A stretch of DNA of 64,000 nt from an uncultured Opitutia bacterium (GTDB lineage Bacteria > Verrucomicrobiota > Verrucomicrobiia > Opitutales > Opitutaceae). The stretch lies in contig CAIUWA010000016.1 of NCBI GenBank assembly GCA_903902745.1, positions 124,001 to 188,000 on the forward strand. The letters are read 5' to 3'. Positions within the stretch are counted from its first letter, which is position 1, and each line of letters starts with the position of its first letter. Of this stretch, positions 27,059-35,674 are shown in pieces. The notes beneath the pieces were generated by a model. That model did no database searches. It was not told the origin of the DNA and saw nothing but the letters and a program-made list of their open reading frames with translations. Made by a program: the position numbers and the translations under genes.

Positions 27059-28462
27059 TCAGTTGCCGCGCGGGGCTTGGGTCGCGCGGCCGGGGCTGGC
27101 GGGGACGTCGAACTTGTCGGGATCATCCGGATGCGCGGGGTTGAATGAGCCAAAGTCGTCCACGATGTATTTTGCCAGGTCGAGCTTGTTGTCCCGGATG
27201 CCCTGGACGATGCCCTTGGCCAATTCATAGGCGCCGTACGCGCTGTGATGCGTGGCGTCGCGGCCGCCGCTCTGGAGCACCCAGGATTTTTCCGGCCCGA
27301 GAGTCTCCATGAGCGTGATGCTCAAGGCGGTGAGATCGATGAAGGCCACGCCCTCCTCCTTCGCCACCTGGCGCACGGCCTCGGGATAATCGCCGTGCGA
27401 ATTCTTCACCTTCGCGCCGTCAAACTGGTGGCGCTGCATCGGGTTCACGATGACCGGGGTGGCGCCGCGGCGGCGCGCCTCGGCGATGAAGGTCTTGAGA
27501 TAGGATTTGTAGGTCGTGTTCGCCTCAACGTACGTCTGCGGCCAGTTCGCTTTACTGTCGTTGTGGCCGAACTGCATGATCAGGTAGTCGCCCTTTTTCA
27601 TCTGAAGGAGGACCTTGTCGAGGCGCAGCTCGGTGATGAAAGACTTCATCGTCTCGCCGGACTCGGCGTGGTTGGCCACGACCACCCCGGGCTTGAAAAA
27701 GCGGGGCAGCATCTGGCCCCAGCTGGTGGTGGGCTCGCGCGGCTGGTCGGTCACGGTGGAATCGCCGATCACAAACACCGTGGGGAGATCGTCCACGCGG
27801 TCGATCGTGACCGCCCCGATGCTCGGATGGGTGTCGCTGAACTCGAGCGTGAGCTTGTCGTCCCAGTGCAGCACCAGGCCGTTGGGGCCGTTCTCGCGGT
27901 TGTTCAGCTCGACATGGTCGTTGCCGGGCGCATTCAGCGGCGGGGGCGGAACCTTGGCGTTGCGGACGTTGGCGATGAAGGTGCGGGTCTCGAATTTCCC
28001 GGCGGGCGTCCGCACGCGCTCCAGCATGAGCCGGCGCGACTCGGACTTGATGGTGGTGATGGATTCGGCCTGGGCGTCGCCGAGCGCAACCGTGACCCGA
28101 TAGCTGCCCTCGGGCACATCCACGGAGAAAAAGAACGGTTGGTCGCTGGTCACAAAGCCGTCGTGGAGCGGATCCGACCCGCCACGCTCGAAGGCGGTCG
28201 GCTTGGTACCGAGGTCAAAGCCGTAGCCGGAAGCGGCGGAATAAACCGTCGCCGGCGTCACCGCCACATAACCGGGCGCGGCCTTGCCGCCGAAGTCGAA
28301 CTTGAACGACGTGGGCGCCGGAGGAGCGGCCGGAGCGGCGGGAGCGGCGGGAGCCGCCGGGGCGTCAGCGGCCGTGGCGGAGGACAGGCCGAGTGCAAGA
28401 GCGGCGAGACCGGATGACAGGAGCCGGGTGACCGGGGACGGGGGACGGAGCGGAAGAATCAT
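27059..28462 (-). CDS. rhamnogalacturonan acetylesterase, CE12-type, with N-terminal beta domain
   Basis: The start is set at the ATG at 28462 (MILPLRPPSP), which gives a signal peptide (about 30 residues) and an Ala/Pro linker. The longer frame from 28672 adds 70 residues of repeat-derived sequence and is rejected. The protein is 467 residues. The N-terminal beta domain begins KFDFGGKAAPGYVAVTP. The SGNH domain has FVIGDSTVTDQ, IMQFGHNDSKAN and RDATHHSAYG, so Ser, Asp and His are all present. It is predicted to deacetylate RG-I in the periplasm. It is closely similar in layout to the gene at 29863-31221. Confidence 0.88.
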   Translation of the reverse strand: MILPLRPPSPVTRLLSSGLAALALGLSSATAADAPAAPAAPAAPAAPPAPTSFKFDFGGKAAPGYVAVTPATVYSAASGYGFDLGTKPTAFERGGSDPLHDGFVTSDQPFFFSVDVPEGSYRVTVALGDAQAESITTIKSESRRLMLERVRTPAGKFETRTFIANVRNAKVPPPPLNAPGNDHVELNNRENGPNGLVLHWDDKLTLEFSDTHPSIGAVTIDRVDDLPTVFVIGDSTVTDQPREPTTSWGQMLPRFFKPGVVVANHAESGETMKSFITELRLDKVLLQMKKGDYLIMQFGHNDSKANWPQTYVEANTTYKSYLKTFIAEARRRGATPVIVNPMQRHQFDGAKVKNSHGDYPEAVRQVAKEEGVAFIDLTALSITLMETLGPEKSWVLQSGGRDATHHSAYGAYELAKGIVQGIRDNKLDLAKYIVDDFGSFNPAHPDDPDKFDVPASPGRATQAPRGN

Positions 28463-28625
28463 GGGGCGGAGGGGGATTTCAAACTTGGCAGGAAGTGCGT
28501 GTGACCGCACGGCTGAAATTAACCGATGACCGGAGGCAATGAAGCACGACGCACCGGCCCTGAACAGGTGACCGGGGTCTCCGTCTTTAAATCGCCTTCT
28601 CCGGATGATGCCCTGCGGGGCTCGG

Positions 28626-28687
28626 TTGTAGCGGCGCTCCACGAACGCCGATTTTCCCAAGCCGGCGGTCATAGACCGCCGCTACAA
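28626..28687. repeat. intergenic inverted repeat, 'TGTAGCGGCG' family, copy 1
   Basis: TTGTAGCGGCG (28626-28636) faces CGCCGCTACAA (28677-28687), an 11-bp perfect stem with an internal GGCGGTC/GACCGCC pairing. It follows the stop of the GH43 gene at 28694. The same arm sequence is the inner stem of the repeat at 58249-58405. Confidence 0.82.
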
Positions 28688-28693
28688 TAGAAA

Positions 28694-29698
28694 TCAAGGC
28701 GTCGGGACATGGCGCAGCGCGGCGACAATGTCGCCGGGTACGGCGATGACGGTGCCGTGGCGCATGCGTACGGGCGTGCCTTCGTCGGGGAAGCTCATCT
28801 TCGCGTGCACATCTTCCCAGGTCTTGAGATCGCGCGAGCGCAGCGCGCTGTAGTGCTTCTCCGTGTACGCGTCGAAATAGATGAGGTAGTCATCGCCAAT
28901 CTTGATGGCCGTCGGGCCCTCGGACCAGAGCTTGTCCGGGGTGATCGGCGCGGACAGCGGGCCGAACGGCCCCTGCATGTCGTCGGTCTGGGCGATCTGC
29001 AGGTATTTCCGGGCCGCCGTGCCCGTCGCGTCATCCTTGCCGGTCTCGTCCTTGACGATGAGATAATAATGCCCGTTCGCCGGGAGGAACGTGGCGTCGA
29101 TGACGCTGAAACCGGGGTCGTAGAAAAGCTTCGTCGGGGAAAACTTCACGAAGTCCTTCGTCGTGGTAAAATAGATCTTGTGGTGGTAGCCCTCCACCGC
29201 GCCCGTCACCTTCGCAGCTGTCGCGGGGGTGGAGGAGTTCTCCGGGATGGTTGAAGCCCAGAAGATAATGAACTCCTTCCGCTTTGGATCGTAGTGGATT
29301 TCGGGGGCCCAGGAATTCCGCACGGTGGGCTCGTGGGCCATGACCGGGATTTCCCTTTCCTCCGACCAGTGGACCAGGTCCTTCGACGAGGCGTAGCCAA
29401 TGTTGTTTTCGTTCCAGCCCGACGTCCAAACCATGTGGAAGGTCCCGTCGGGCCCCCGCACGATGCACGGATCGCGCATGAGCTTCGAGTTGCCGACCTT
29501 GGGCGCAAGGTAGCTCTTGCCGCCGTTGAGCGACTCCCACTTGTAGCCGTCCTTGCTCCAGGCGAGGTGCAGGCCGTCCTCGCCGTTCTTCGTGAAGTAG
29601 GTGAAAATGTAGGCGTCGGAATTCGTCTCGGCGCGGACAGCGGCAACAAGTCCGCTCAAAACAAGAACCAAGACAGCCAGACGTGGGAGGGTTTTCAT
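28694..29698 (-). CDS. GH43 family glycosidase, secreted
   Basis: The start is set at the ATG at 29698 (MKTLPRL), which begins a standard signal peptide; the frame extends 19 residues further upstream but those come from repeat DNA. The protein is 334 residues. The beta-propeller carries the GH43 triad pattern: Asp in LMRDPCIVRG, Asp in SVIDATFLPA and Glu in LWSEGPTAIKI. WAPEIHYDPK is a further typical GH43 segment. It is predicted to act on arabinan or a related side chain. It sits between two CE12 genes in the same direction, which again points to decorated RG-I. Confidence 0.87.
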   Translation of the reverse strand: MKTLPRLAVLVLVLSGLVAAVRAETNSDAYIFTYFTKNGEDGLHLAWSKDGYKWESLNGGKSYLAPKVGNSKLMRDPCIVRGPDGTFHMVWTSGWNENNIGYASSKDLVHWSEEREIPVMAHEPTVRNSWAPEIHYDPKRKEFIIFWASTIPENSSTPATAAKVTGAVEGYHHKIYFTTTKDFVKFSPTKLFYDPGFSVIDATFLPANGHYYLIVKDETGKDDATGTAARKYLQIAQTDDMQGPFGPLSAPITPDKLWSEGPTAIKIGDDYLIYFDAYTEKHYSALRSRDLKTWEDVHAKMSFPDEGTPVRMRHGTVIAVPGDIVAALRHVPTP

Positions 29699-29713
29699 GC
29701 AGGGTTGATTTGG

Positions 29714-29850
29714 TTTCGCACAGAGGCGCAATGGCGCGGGAGCCGGAGGGATCAAAGAAGGGAATCTGGCACTCAGGCGTGAACCATCAGCTGTGTCCCT
29801 GATTCCTTGGTTCTCGGGCTTGGCTTCGCGCCGCCGCGGCTCTGCGTAAA
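29714..29850. repeat. intergenic inverted repeat, 'CGCAGAGGCGCAG' family, copy 3 (diverged)
   Basis: TTTCGCACAGAGGCGCAATG begins at 29714, and the opposing arm (GCCGCCGCGGCTCTGCGTAAAA) ends at 29851. Pairing is weaker than in copies 1 and 4. It lies between the CE12 and GH43 genes. Confidence 0.6.
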
Positions 29851-29862
29851 ATCCTGGTTTGC

Positions 29863-31221
29863 TCAGTCGCCGAGCGGGCGCTCGTTCGTGAAGTTCGGGC
29901 TGGGCGGCATGACGAATGTGTCCAGTGAATCCGGATGCGAGGGATCAAAGCCCTTGAAGTCATCCTTGATGTGTTTCGCCAGCGTCAGGTGGTTGTCCCT
30001 GATTCCCTGGACGACGATCTGCGCCAGTTCGTAACTGCCATAATTGTCGTGGTGGGTCGCATCGCGCTGGGCGCCCGTGCCGGCAAACGCGAGGGGGGCC
30101 TTGTCCTTCCCCAGCGCCTGGTAGAACAGGATGCTCTTCGCATTGAGGTCGACGAAGGCGACGTTCAATTCCTTCGCCGCCTGGCGCGAGGCCTCGGCGT
30201 AGTCGGACAGCGTCGGCTTGAAGCTGCCGTCGGCGTTGTAATTGCGCCGCTCCATCGGAGACACGATCACGGGCGTCCCGCCGTGCGCGCGCACCGCGTC
30301 GACATGCGTCTTGATTTCCTGCTTGTAGGTGGTGAAGGGACCGCCGGTGCCCGGCGCGATCTGCTTCTGGTCGTTGTGCCCGAACTGCATGATCATGAAA
30401 TCGCCGGGCTTCATCACGCTCAGCATCTTGTCGAGGCGCCGGCGGCTGATCGAGGCGCGGTAGGTCTCGCCGGACTCGGCGTGATTGGCGATGGCGATGT
30501 CGGGCTTGAAGAAATTCGTCAGCATCTGGCCCCAGCTGTTGAAGGGTTCGCGCGATTGGTCGCACACCGTGGAATCACCGATGATGAAGACCGTGGGCAC
30601 GTCGACCTTGGTGATCTCAATGCCGCAGACCGCGGGATGGGCATCGTTGAACTCGAGGGTGATCAGGTCGTCCCAGGCCCAGCCTTCCTGGATGCTTTCG
30701 CGCGGCGCCTTGAGGTCGACCACGCCGGCCTTGATGTCACCGATGGCGGTGATCTTGGGCGTGCGGGTGTTCACGATGAAGCTGACGGTCTGGAACTTGC
30801 CGGCCGCAGTGTGGACCTTCTCCGCCATCAGCCGGCGCAGCTCGGCCTTGATCGTGGTGGTGGACTCGCCCTCCTTGTCCCCCAGCGTGACGGTCACGCG
30901 GTAATTCCCCTCCTCTGCGACGTGCGCGGAAAAGAAAAAGGGCTCGTTACTGGTGATGAAATCATCGCGCAGCGCGTCGCCGCGACTGAACAGGCCCGTT
31001 TTTCCGGCCCGGTCCACCGCGCTAAGCTTGGCGCCGGCTTCGAAGCCGAAGCCACGTTCCTTGCTGAACACCATGTCTGGCGTCACCTTGGTGTAGCCCT
31101 CGGCCACCTTGCCGGAGCCAAAGTCGAATTTGTAGACGGTGGTCTCCGCCGCGGAGGACCGGGCGGGAAACGTGAGCGCCGCGAGGGCGAGAAGCGAAAG
31201 CAGTTTGGTCGCAGGATTCAT
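29863..31221 (-). CDS. rhamnogalacturonan acetylesterase, CE12-type, with N-terminal beta domain
   Basis: The start is set at the ATG at 31221 (MNPATKLLSLL), giving a signal peptide ending near SSAAE; the 29 residues before it are not conserved in the sister gene. The protein is 452 residues. The N-terminal domain starts YKFDFGSGKVAEGY, and the SGNH domain has FIIGDSTVCDQ, MIMQFGHNDQKQ and RDATHHDNYG. All catalytic positions are intact. It is close in sequence to the 27059-28462 gene throughout, so the two look like a local duplication that diverged. The predicted role is RG-I deacetylation ahead of lyase attack. Confidence 0.88.
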   Translation of the reverse strand: MNPATKLLSLLALAALTFPARSSAAETTVYKFDFGSGKVAEGYTKVTPDMVFSKERGFGFEAGAKLSAVDRAGKTGLFSRGDALRDDFITSNEPFFFSAHVAEEGNYRVTVTLGDKEGESTTTIKAELRRLMAEKVHTAAGKFQTVSFIVNTRTPKITAIGDIKAGVVDLKAPRESIQEGWAWDDLITLEFNDAHPAVCGIEITKVDVPTVFIIGDSTVCDQSREPFNSWGQMLTNFFKPDIAIANHAESGETYRASISRRRLDKMLSVMKPGDFMIMQFGHNDQKQIAPGTGGPFTTYKQEIKTHVDAVRAHGGTPVIVSPMERRNYNADGSFKPTLSDYAEASRQAAKELNVAFVDLNAKSILFYQALGKDKAPLAFAGTGAQRDATHHDNYGSYELAQIVVQGIRDNHLTLAKHIKDDFKGFDPSHPDSLDTFVMPPSPNFTNERPLGD

Positions 31222-31354
31222 GGGATTTTCAGGGTGGGTGAATTGCCGGGGGATCGGCAGCCAGACGTCACGTTCGACGCAGGCGGGGGGGTGAAAGTTG
31301 TGCGCCAATTCGCCGGAGTCCTCAACTGTGATTTATACGAACCGCTCCAAACCA

Positions 31355-31471
31355 GTTTCGCGCCGAGGCGCAGTGACGCAGAGCGGAACCAAAGCCGGAA
31401 ACCAGAGCCGGGTAATTCCTGACGGATTGGTTATTAATTCCCTCTGCGTCACCGTGCCTCTGCGCGAAAAC
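31355..31471. repeat. intergenic inverted repeat, 'CGCAGAGGCGCAG' family, copy 4
   Basis: The arms are 31355-31383 (GTTTCGCGCCGAGGCGCAGT, continuing) and 31442-31471 (ending CTCTGCGCGAAAAC). It is a long stem, second only to copy 1 in quality. It lies between the DUF4450 gene end and the CE12 gene. Confidence 0.8.
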
Positions 31472-31485
31472 ATGTCCCAGCATTT

Positions 31486-34400
31486 CTATCGTGCGAGGGT
31501 CAGGCCCAGCAGGCCGATCACGACCTCGTTGGACAGCGGCTTGATCGTCAGCGAGAAGAGCTGCTTGGCGGGATCGAGCGGCAGGTCGAGGATCGTGGCG
31601 GCTCCGCCGACGGGCTTGCTGGTGGCGTCGGGGACGTAGATTTTTCCGGTGCCGAGTTCCACGCGCAACGGCCGCGGACCCGGGACCTGGAAGGCATAAT
31701 CGTCCGTGAAATAATCCCGCTCGATCGGCGTCCAGTTCGTGGGATTGCGCAGCAGCAGGCGCTCACTCGTGCCGTCCCAGTAGCCCACGGTCACCTCCGC
31801 GTTGTCGATCTGGGTCTGCATCGGGTTGGTCGTGCCGGTCAGCAGCAGATAGGCGTGCCGGGCCCGGCCTGAGACCTGGAGGGAGATTTCCTTCGGGTAA
31901 TGGTCCCAGAGCGAAGTGAACGCGGCGTTCTTGGCCCCCTCTTGTGGCGGCATTTGAAAACGCACGCCGGACGGCAGGGCCAATCCGCCAGGGCCGCCGG
32001 CCACCCGCCGCAACCCCGAGTCGTCGACCGCGAAGGTGCGCGAGAAAGTATCCCACGTGCCGAGCCCCTGCTTGGGCACCTGGAGCGAAGTGAAGGGGGA
32101 GCGCGGCGAGAGATATTCGTTTTTGAAAATCTGCGTGACCGGATCGTTGTAGGCCGATCCCAGGTCCACTGGCCGCCAAACGGTTTCCGCCGGGGCGGGA
32201 ATCTGCCAGTTCACCACGTTATCAGCGGCCGCGCCGGCCTCGGCCAGGTCCACTCGCACCCGGATCGTGCCCGGCAACAATCCGGCCGAGGTAAACGCGA
32301 TCTCGGTCGATTCGCCCAGCGCGGGAATCTTGATGGTGGCGGTGCTTTTCTGGCCGCCAACCTCCAGCGTGGCCCAGCGCTCGATGGCCGTGGCCGTGTT
32401 GTTGCGCACGCGGAAACGCACGGTCTGCCCGTCCTGTTTGGCCGAGGGAATAATTTGCAGGGGCAGGCGGACCTCAAAGTCGACCGGCATCCACCAGGTC
32501 AGGTCGTCCTGCCGGACCTTCGCGAATACCGTGTGCCAGCCGGGCAGGCCGTTGACCACGCCGGTGAGTTCCTTGTCCCGGGGGGCGGCGGACTTCAGCG
32601 CATTCTGCGGGTCGAGAATCTCGAGGACCGTGGCGGGTGCGAAATCCATCCGGAACGGCCGGTCGAGCACGGTCATTGTCACCGGACGGGGACCCACGGT
32701 GGCGCCGCCAACCCAGCGGATACTCACCTCGTAGCGCGGGGCGGCCACCGTGGTCACCACCTCGATGACCGGGGCGCCAATCGCATCGGCGACGATGGTC
32801 CAGGAGGCCGGCTTGCCGTTCACCTGCACGGCGGCCACCCGTTCGCCGCGCGCCACGGAGCGCAGGCGCAGGCGCATGGGTTTGGAAAATTTCGGCTCGA
32901 TGACGAAGCGCTCCGACTGGCTGTTATCGAGGCGGTAATTATAGCTCACGTCCGGCGTGCGGATTGAGGCGTAGGCCCACTCGCGCGGGAAGCCGGGGCG
33001 GATCAGGAGCTCTCCGGCGAGCGCATCGGGCACGATGCCGAACAGGCCCTCGACCAACCCGCGCGACATCATGCCGGTGGTGTCACCGAAATCGCGGTAG
33101 GTTTCGCGGCGGTAAGCATCGTACTGGGAAAGATTCGGCAGATTACCCGGCGAGGTTCCGAGGTACATGGAGTCAAGGATCATGCCCTTCCAGAGTTTCC
33201 AGGCCTCGTCGGTCCGGCCCGCCTGCCAGTAGGCCAGCGCAGTGTGTGCGAGCTCGGCTGGCACGACGTTGTTAATGCTCCATTCGTAGGGGACCCAGTT
33301 GCTCGTTGGCAGCACGTACCAGTCGCCCGCGGGGACGCCGGCCCCGCGCACGGGGATGTGCGCGATCTGCGTGTCGATGTAGCGCAGCGCCTGGTAGGCT
33401 TGGAAGGCATCGGGCACCTGCGAGTCCATGGCATGGTAAGCCGTCCACAACGCGGGCGCGGGATGCACGCGCTTCAGGCCAAGCACATCCTTGTATTCGG
33501 CGTACCAGCCGCGGTCGGGAAGCCAGAGGTCATGCTGCATGGCGTCGGCAATCCACCCCGCCTCCTGGTCGTAGGGCTTGGGATCCTGGCCGATCAGTTT
33601 GGCAATGCGTGAAGCCATGCGGTTGTGCCAGAGGTTGTACGCCGTGGCGTGAGCGGCGCCGCCGCCGCCGTAGCCGAGGCCGTCGCTCGCCCAGATGGCG
33701 GCGTAGGCCTCGTACAGTCCGTCCCGGTCGAACAGGCGTTTCTCATAGGCGAGGTGGCGCTGAAGCACCGGCCACATCTTGCGCGCAAATTCAAGGTCGC
33801 CCGTCCAAAGCAGGTGCCGCAGCAGCGCGTCGATGAACACGAGGTTCATGTCGTAGTGCGCCGCCGGGATGCTCCCGAAGCTGTGCAGCGACTTCCAATC
33901 GTCGGTGGCCAGGTTCTTGACCGGGTCCGCCTGCGGCGCGGGCGTGTCCTTTTCGTCGGTGTTCTGCTTCGCCGCCCAGAATTCGAAATGCTGCCGCGCC
34001 CGGTCGTGCCAGCCGAGCTCGTCGAGCAGATACGGGCCGCGCCAGCCGAGCAGCGGCTGGCGCCATGCCACGTTGCCGTGCATCACGGTAGGGGCCTGCC
34101 AGAGTGCGTCGGCGGACACCGCAATCGCGTCGGCACTGGCGTTGATGAAGGGATCGGGCGTCTCGACCGCGAGCTGTCCGATGACCGCCAGGCGGGCGCG
34201 GTCGGCGAGTTTGTAAGCGAAGGGCAGGCCCTCGGGTCCGGGCAGAACCTTCCCGCCCCCGCGCTGGATCATCACGTGGACCGGCTGGCCGCTCCGGACG
34301 GTGACCCGGCCCACCAGCACGGGATGGTCGGTGCCCTTTGAGGCCAGCAAGCCGTCAACCGTCGCCAGCGCCGCGGCATCACCGACGAGCAGTCGCCCCT

Positions 34401-35088
34401 CGGCGGGGCCGACTCCCTGCAAGACGCCGCCCTTGCCCTTGTACTCGAACGCCGCGCCGGTAACCGCGCAGGTGCTGTCGGCATAATCCTCCAGCTGAAA
34501 ATTCCACGCCGCTCCCGGATCGCGGCCCCCCAGCAGGTCGCCGCCGCGTTCGTTCACCGCCGTCCCGCTGGCGCCGCCAAAAGCCCAGACGAATTCCACC
34601 GGGGCGCCGCGCGTCACTTCCACATAAAGAATCAACCCTTCGCTGTCTTTCAGGGGGAGGGCCGTCACCTTGAGCGCGCTGTCGCCGATCGCGGAATCGA
34701 CGACATCGTACACCATCGAGCCCGGCCGGTAGCGCGCGAGCACCCGCTGGGCCTTGGCCAGCCAGTTGGAGCCCTTGGGGGAGACAAAACCCAGCCGCAA
34801 CAACCCGCCCTTGCGTGGCAGATAAAAGGCAAAATCCGGCCGGTCGCCGGCATCGACGCGGAAGGCGGTGTGCGGACCGTAGAGCGGGCGGTTGAAATTG
34901 GCCGTGCCGTTTTCGATCAAGAAATCCTGGCCATCCGGCCGGTAGCGCAGCGGCCGGTCGATGTTCGCCGCCGTGTTCGGGGTTTGCGCCCGGGCCGGCA
35001 GGCCGGCAACCAGCAGCGCCAGCAACACCCCGGCCCACCATCTGGTCGGGAATGGGCCGGACGGCAGGAGGGGATGGATCGATTTCAT
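31486..35088 (-). CDS. DUF4450 family protein, putative six-hairpin glycosidase (copy 2)
   Basis: The 1200-residue protein has a signal peptide (about residues 1-34, ending PARAQT). It shows the same domain order as the 7216-10599 protein: NIDRPLRYRPDGQDFLIENG and FNRPLYGPHTAFRVDAGD at the N terminus, then the helical barrel (ELGWHDRARQHFEFW, HLLWTGDLEFARKMWPVLQ, AYNLWHNRMASRIAKLIG), then C-terminal beta domains. It differs by an extra beta region of roughly 100 residues (about 830-960). The activity is not known; two divergent copies in one pectin locus suggest two related linkages. It is the first gene of the minus-strand locus, so the main promoter may lie in 35089-35400. Confidence 0.8.
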   Translation of the reverse strand: MKSIHPLLPSGPFPTRWWAGVLLALLVAGLPARAQTPNTAANIDRPLRYRPDGQDFLIENGTANFNRPLYGPHTAFRVDAGDRPDFAFYLPRKGGLLRLGFVSPKGSNWLAKAQRVLARYRPGSMVYDVVDSAIGDSALKVTALPLKDSEGLILYVEVTRGAPVEFVWAFGGASGTAVNERGGDLLGGRDPGAAWNFQLEDYADSTCAVTGAAFEYKGKGGVLQGVGPAEGRLLVGDAAALATVDGLLASKGTDHPVLVGRVTVRSGQPVHVMIQRGGGKVLPGPEGLPFAYKLADRARLAVIGQLAVETPDPFINASADAIAVSADALWQAPTVMHGNVAWRQPLLGWRGPYLLDELGWHDRARQHFEFWAAKQNTDEKDTPAPQADPVKNLATDDWKSLHSFGSIPAAHYDMNLVFIDALLRHLLWTGDLEFARKMWPVLQRHLAYEKRLFDRDGLYEAYAAIWASDGLGYGGGGAAHATAYNLWHNRMASRIAKLIGQDPKPYDQEAGWIADAMQHDLWLPDRGWYAEYKDVLGLKRVHPAPALWTAYHAMDSQVPDAFQAYQALRYIDTQIAHIPVRGAGVPAGDWYVLPTSNWVPYEWSINNVVPAELAHTALAYWQAGRTDEAWKLWKGMILDSMYLGTSPGNLPNLSQYDAYRRETYRDFGDTTGMMSRGLVEGLFGIVPDALAGELLIRPGFPREWAYASIRTPDVSYNYRLDNSQSERFVIEPKFSKPMRLRLRSVARGERVAAVQVNGKPASWTIVADAIGAPVIEVVTTVAAPRYEVSIRWVGGATVGPRPVTMTVLDRPFRMDFAPATVLEILDPQNALKSAAPRDKELTGVVNGLPGWHTVFAKVRQDDLTWWMPVDFEVRLPLQIIPSAKQDGQTVRFRVRNNTATAIERWATLEVGGQKSTATIKIPALGESTEIAFTSAGLLPGTIRVRVDLAEAGAAADNVVNWQIPAPAETVWRPVDLGSAYNDPVTQIFKNEYLSPRSPFTSLQVPKQGLGTWDTFSRTFAVDDSGLRRVAGGPGGLALPSGVRFQMPPQEGAKNAAFTSLWDHYPKEISLQVSGRARHAYLLLTGTTNPMQTQIDNAEVTVGYWDGTSERLLLRNPTNWTPIERDYFTDDYAFQVPGPRPLRVELGTGKIYVPDATSKPVGGAATILDLPLDPAKQLFSLTIKPLSNEVVIGLLGLTLAR

Positions 35089-35674
35089 GGCTCGGACAAC
35101 GGAATGCGCTCCGGGAAAATTGGGGCCAATCCGTCTTCAGGAAAGGCTAATTTTCTGCTTTCGACCGCCGTGGCGGAATCCGGCCGGCACCACCCCACGG
35201 AGGCCCGAAAGCCCGGCGCGGGAGATTTTCTCATTCCACCGTCCCTTCACGGTTCAAACTGATTTGTCTCACCGGGCAGACCAACCCAATCCGGGTTTTT
35301 CATTTCGTCATGCTTCACAAGGCAGCAGGCGTCCGCCGGGCGCAAAGTGTCCGGGGAGTTCCGGCCTGGATGGATTCCAATGTTTTTTCGTGTCCGCGCG
35401 GGTTAGTTTTCAGCTTCTTAATTCTTTGATCTCCCTTTTAACTTTTTCCGCCCCGTCTTCTGCCCCCCGACAGCACGATCCCCCACCTCCGCGATGAGCG
35501 CATGGCACCCCTTGATTTTCATATCCCGCCCGACCGTCGCCGGGCTCTTCCCCGCGGGGCCGCAAGCCGGCCTGTCGGCCCGTCCGATCGTTCCGCGCAA
35601 AGGCGGCGTCCAGCTCGCCAGCCTCAGCCATAGCCAGAAGCTCCGCCCCATGCCCAACCCAAAGTCGGAATAAC
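35089..35674. other. 586-bp intergenic region between divergent genes, no gene supported
   Basis: It separates the DUF4450 gene (leftward) from the sensor kinase gene (rightward), so it should hold both promoters. The short frames inside (for example 35410-35631) have no start signal, no recognisable domain and arginine/glycine-rich shadow composition. I see no clear operator, riboswitch or repeat. The segment 35400-35460 is more AT-rich than its surroundings and is the best place to look for a promoter. Confidence 0.5.

Noticed and set aside
28463-28672. 70-residue N-terminal extension of the CE12 gene
   Set aside because: It is read from intergenic palindrome sequence, and the signal peptide starts at 28462.
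35410-35657. Short minus-strand frames of 73 and 79 codons
   Set aside because: No start signal, no recognisable domain and codon content that follows the base composition; not enough to call a gene.
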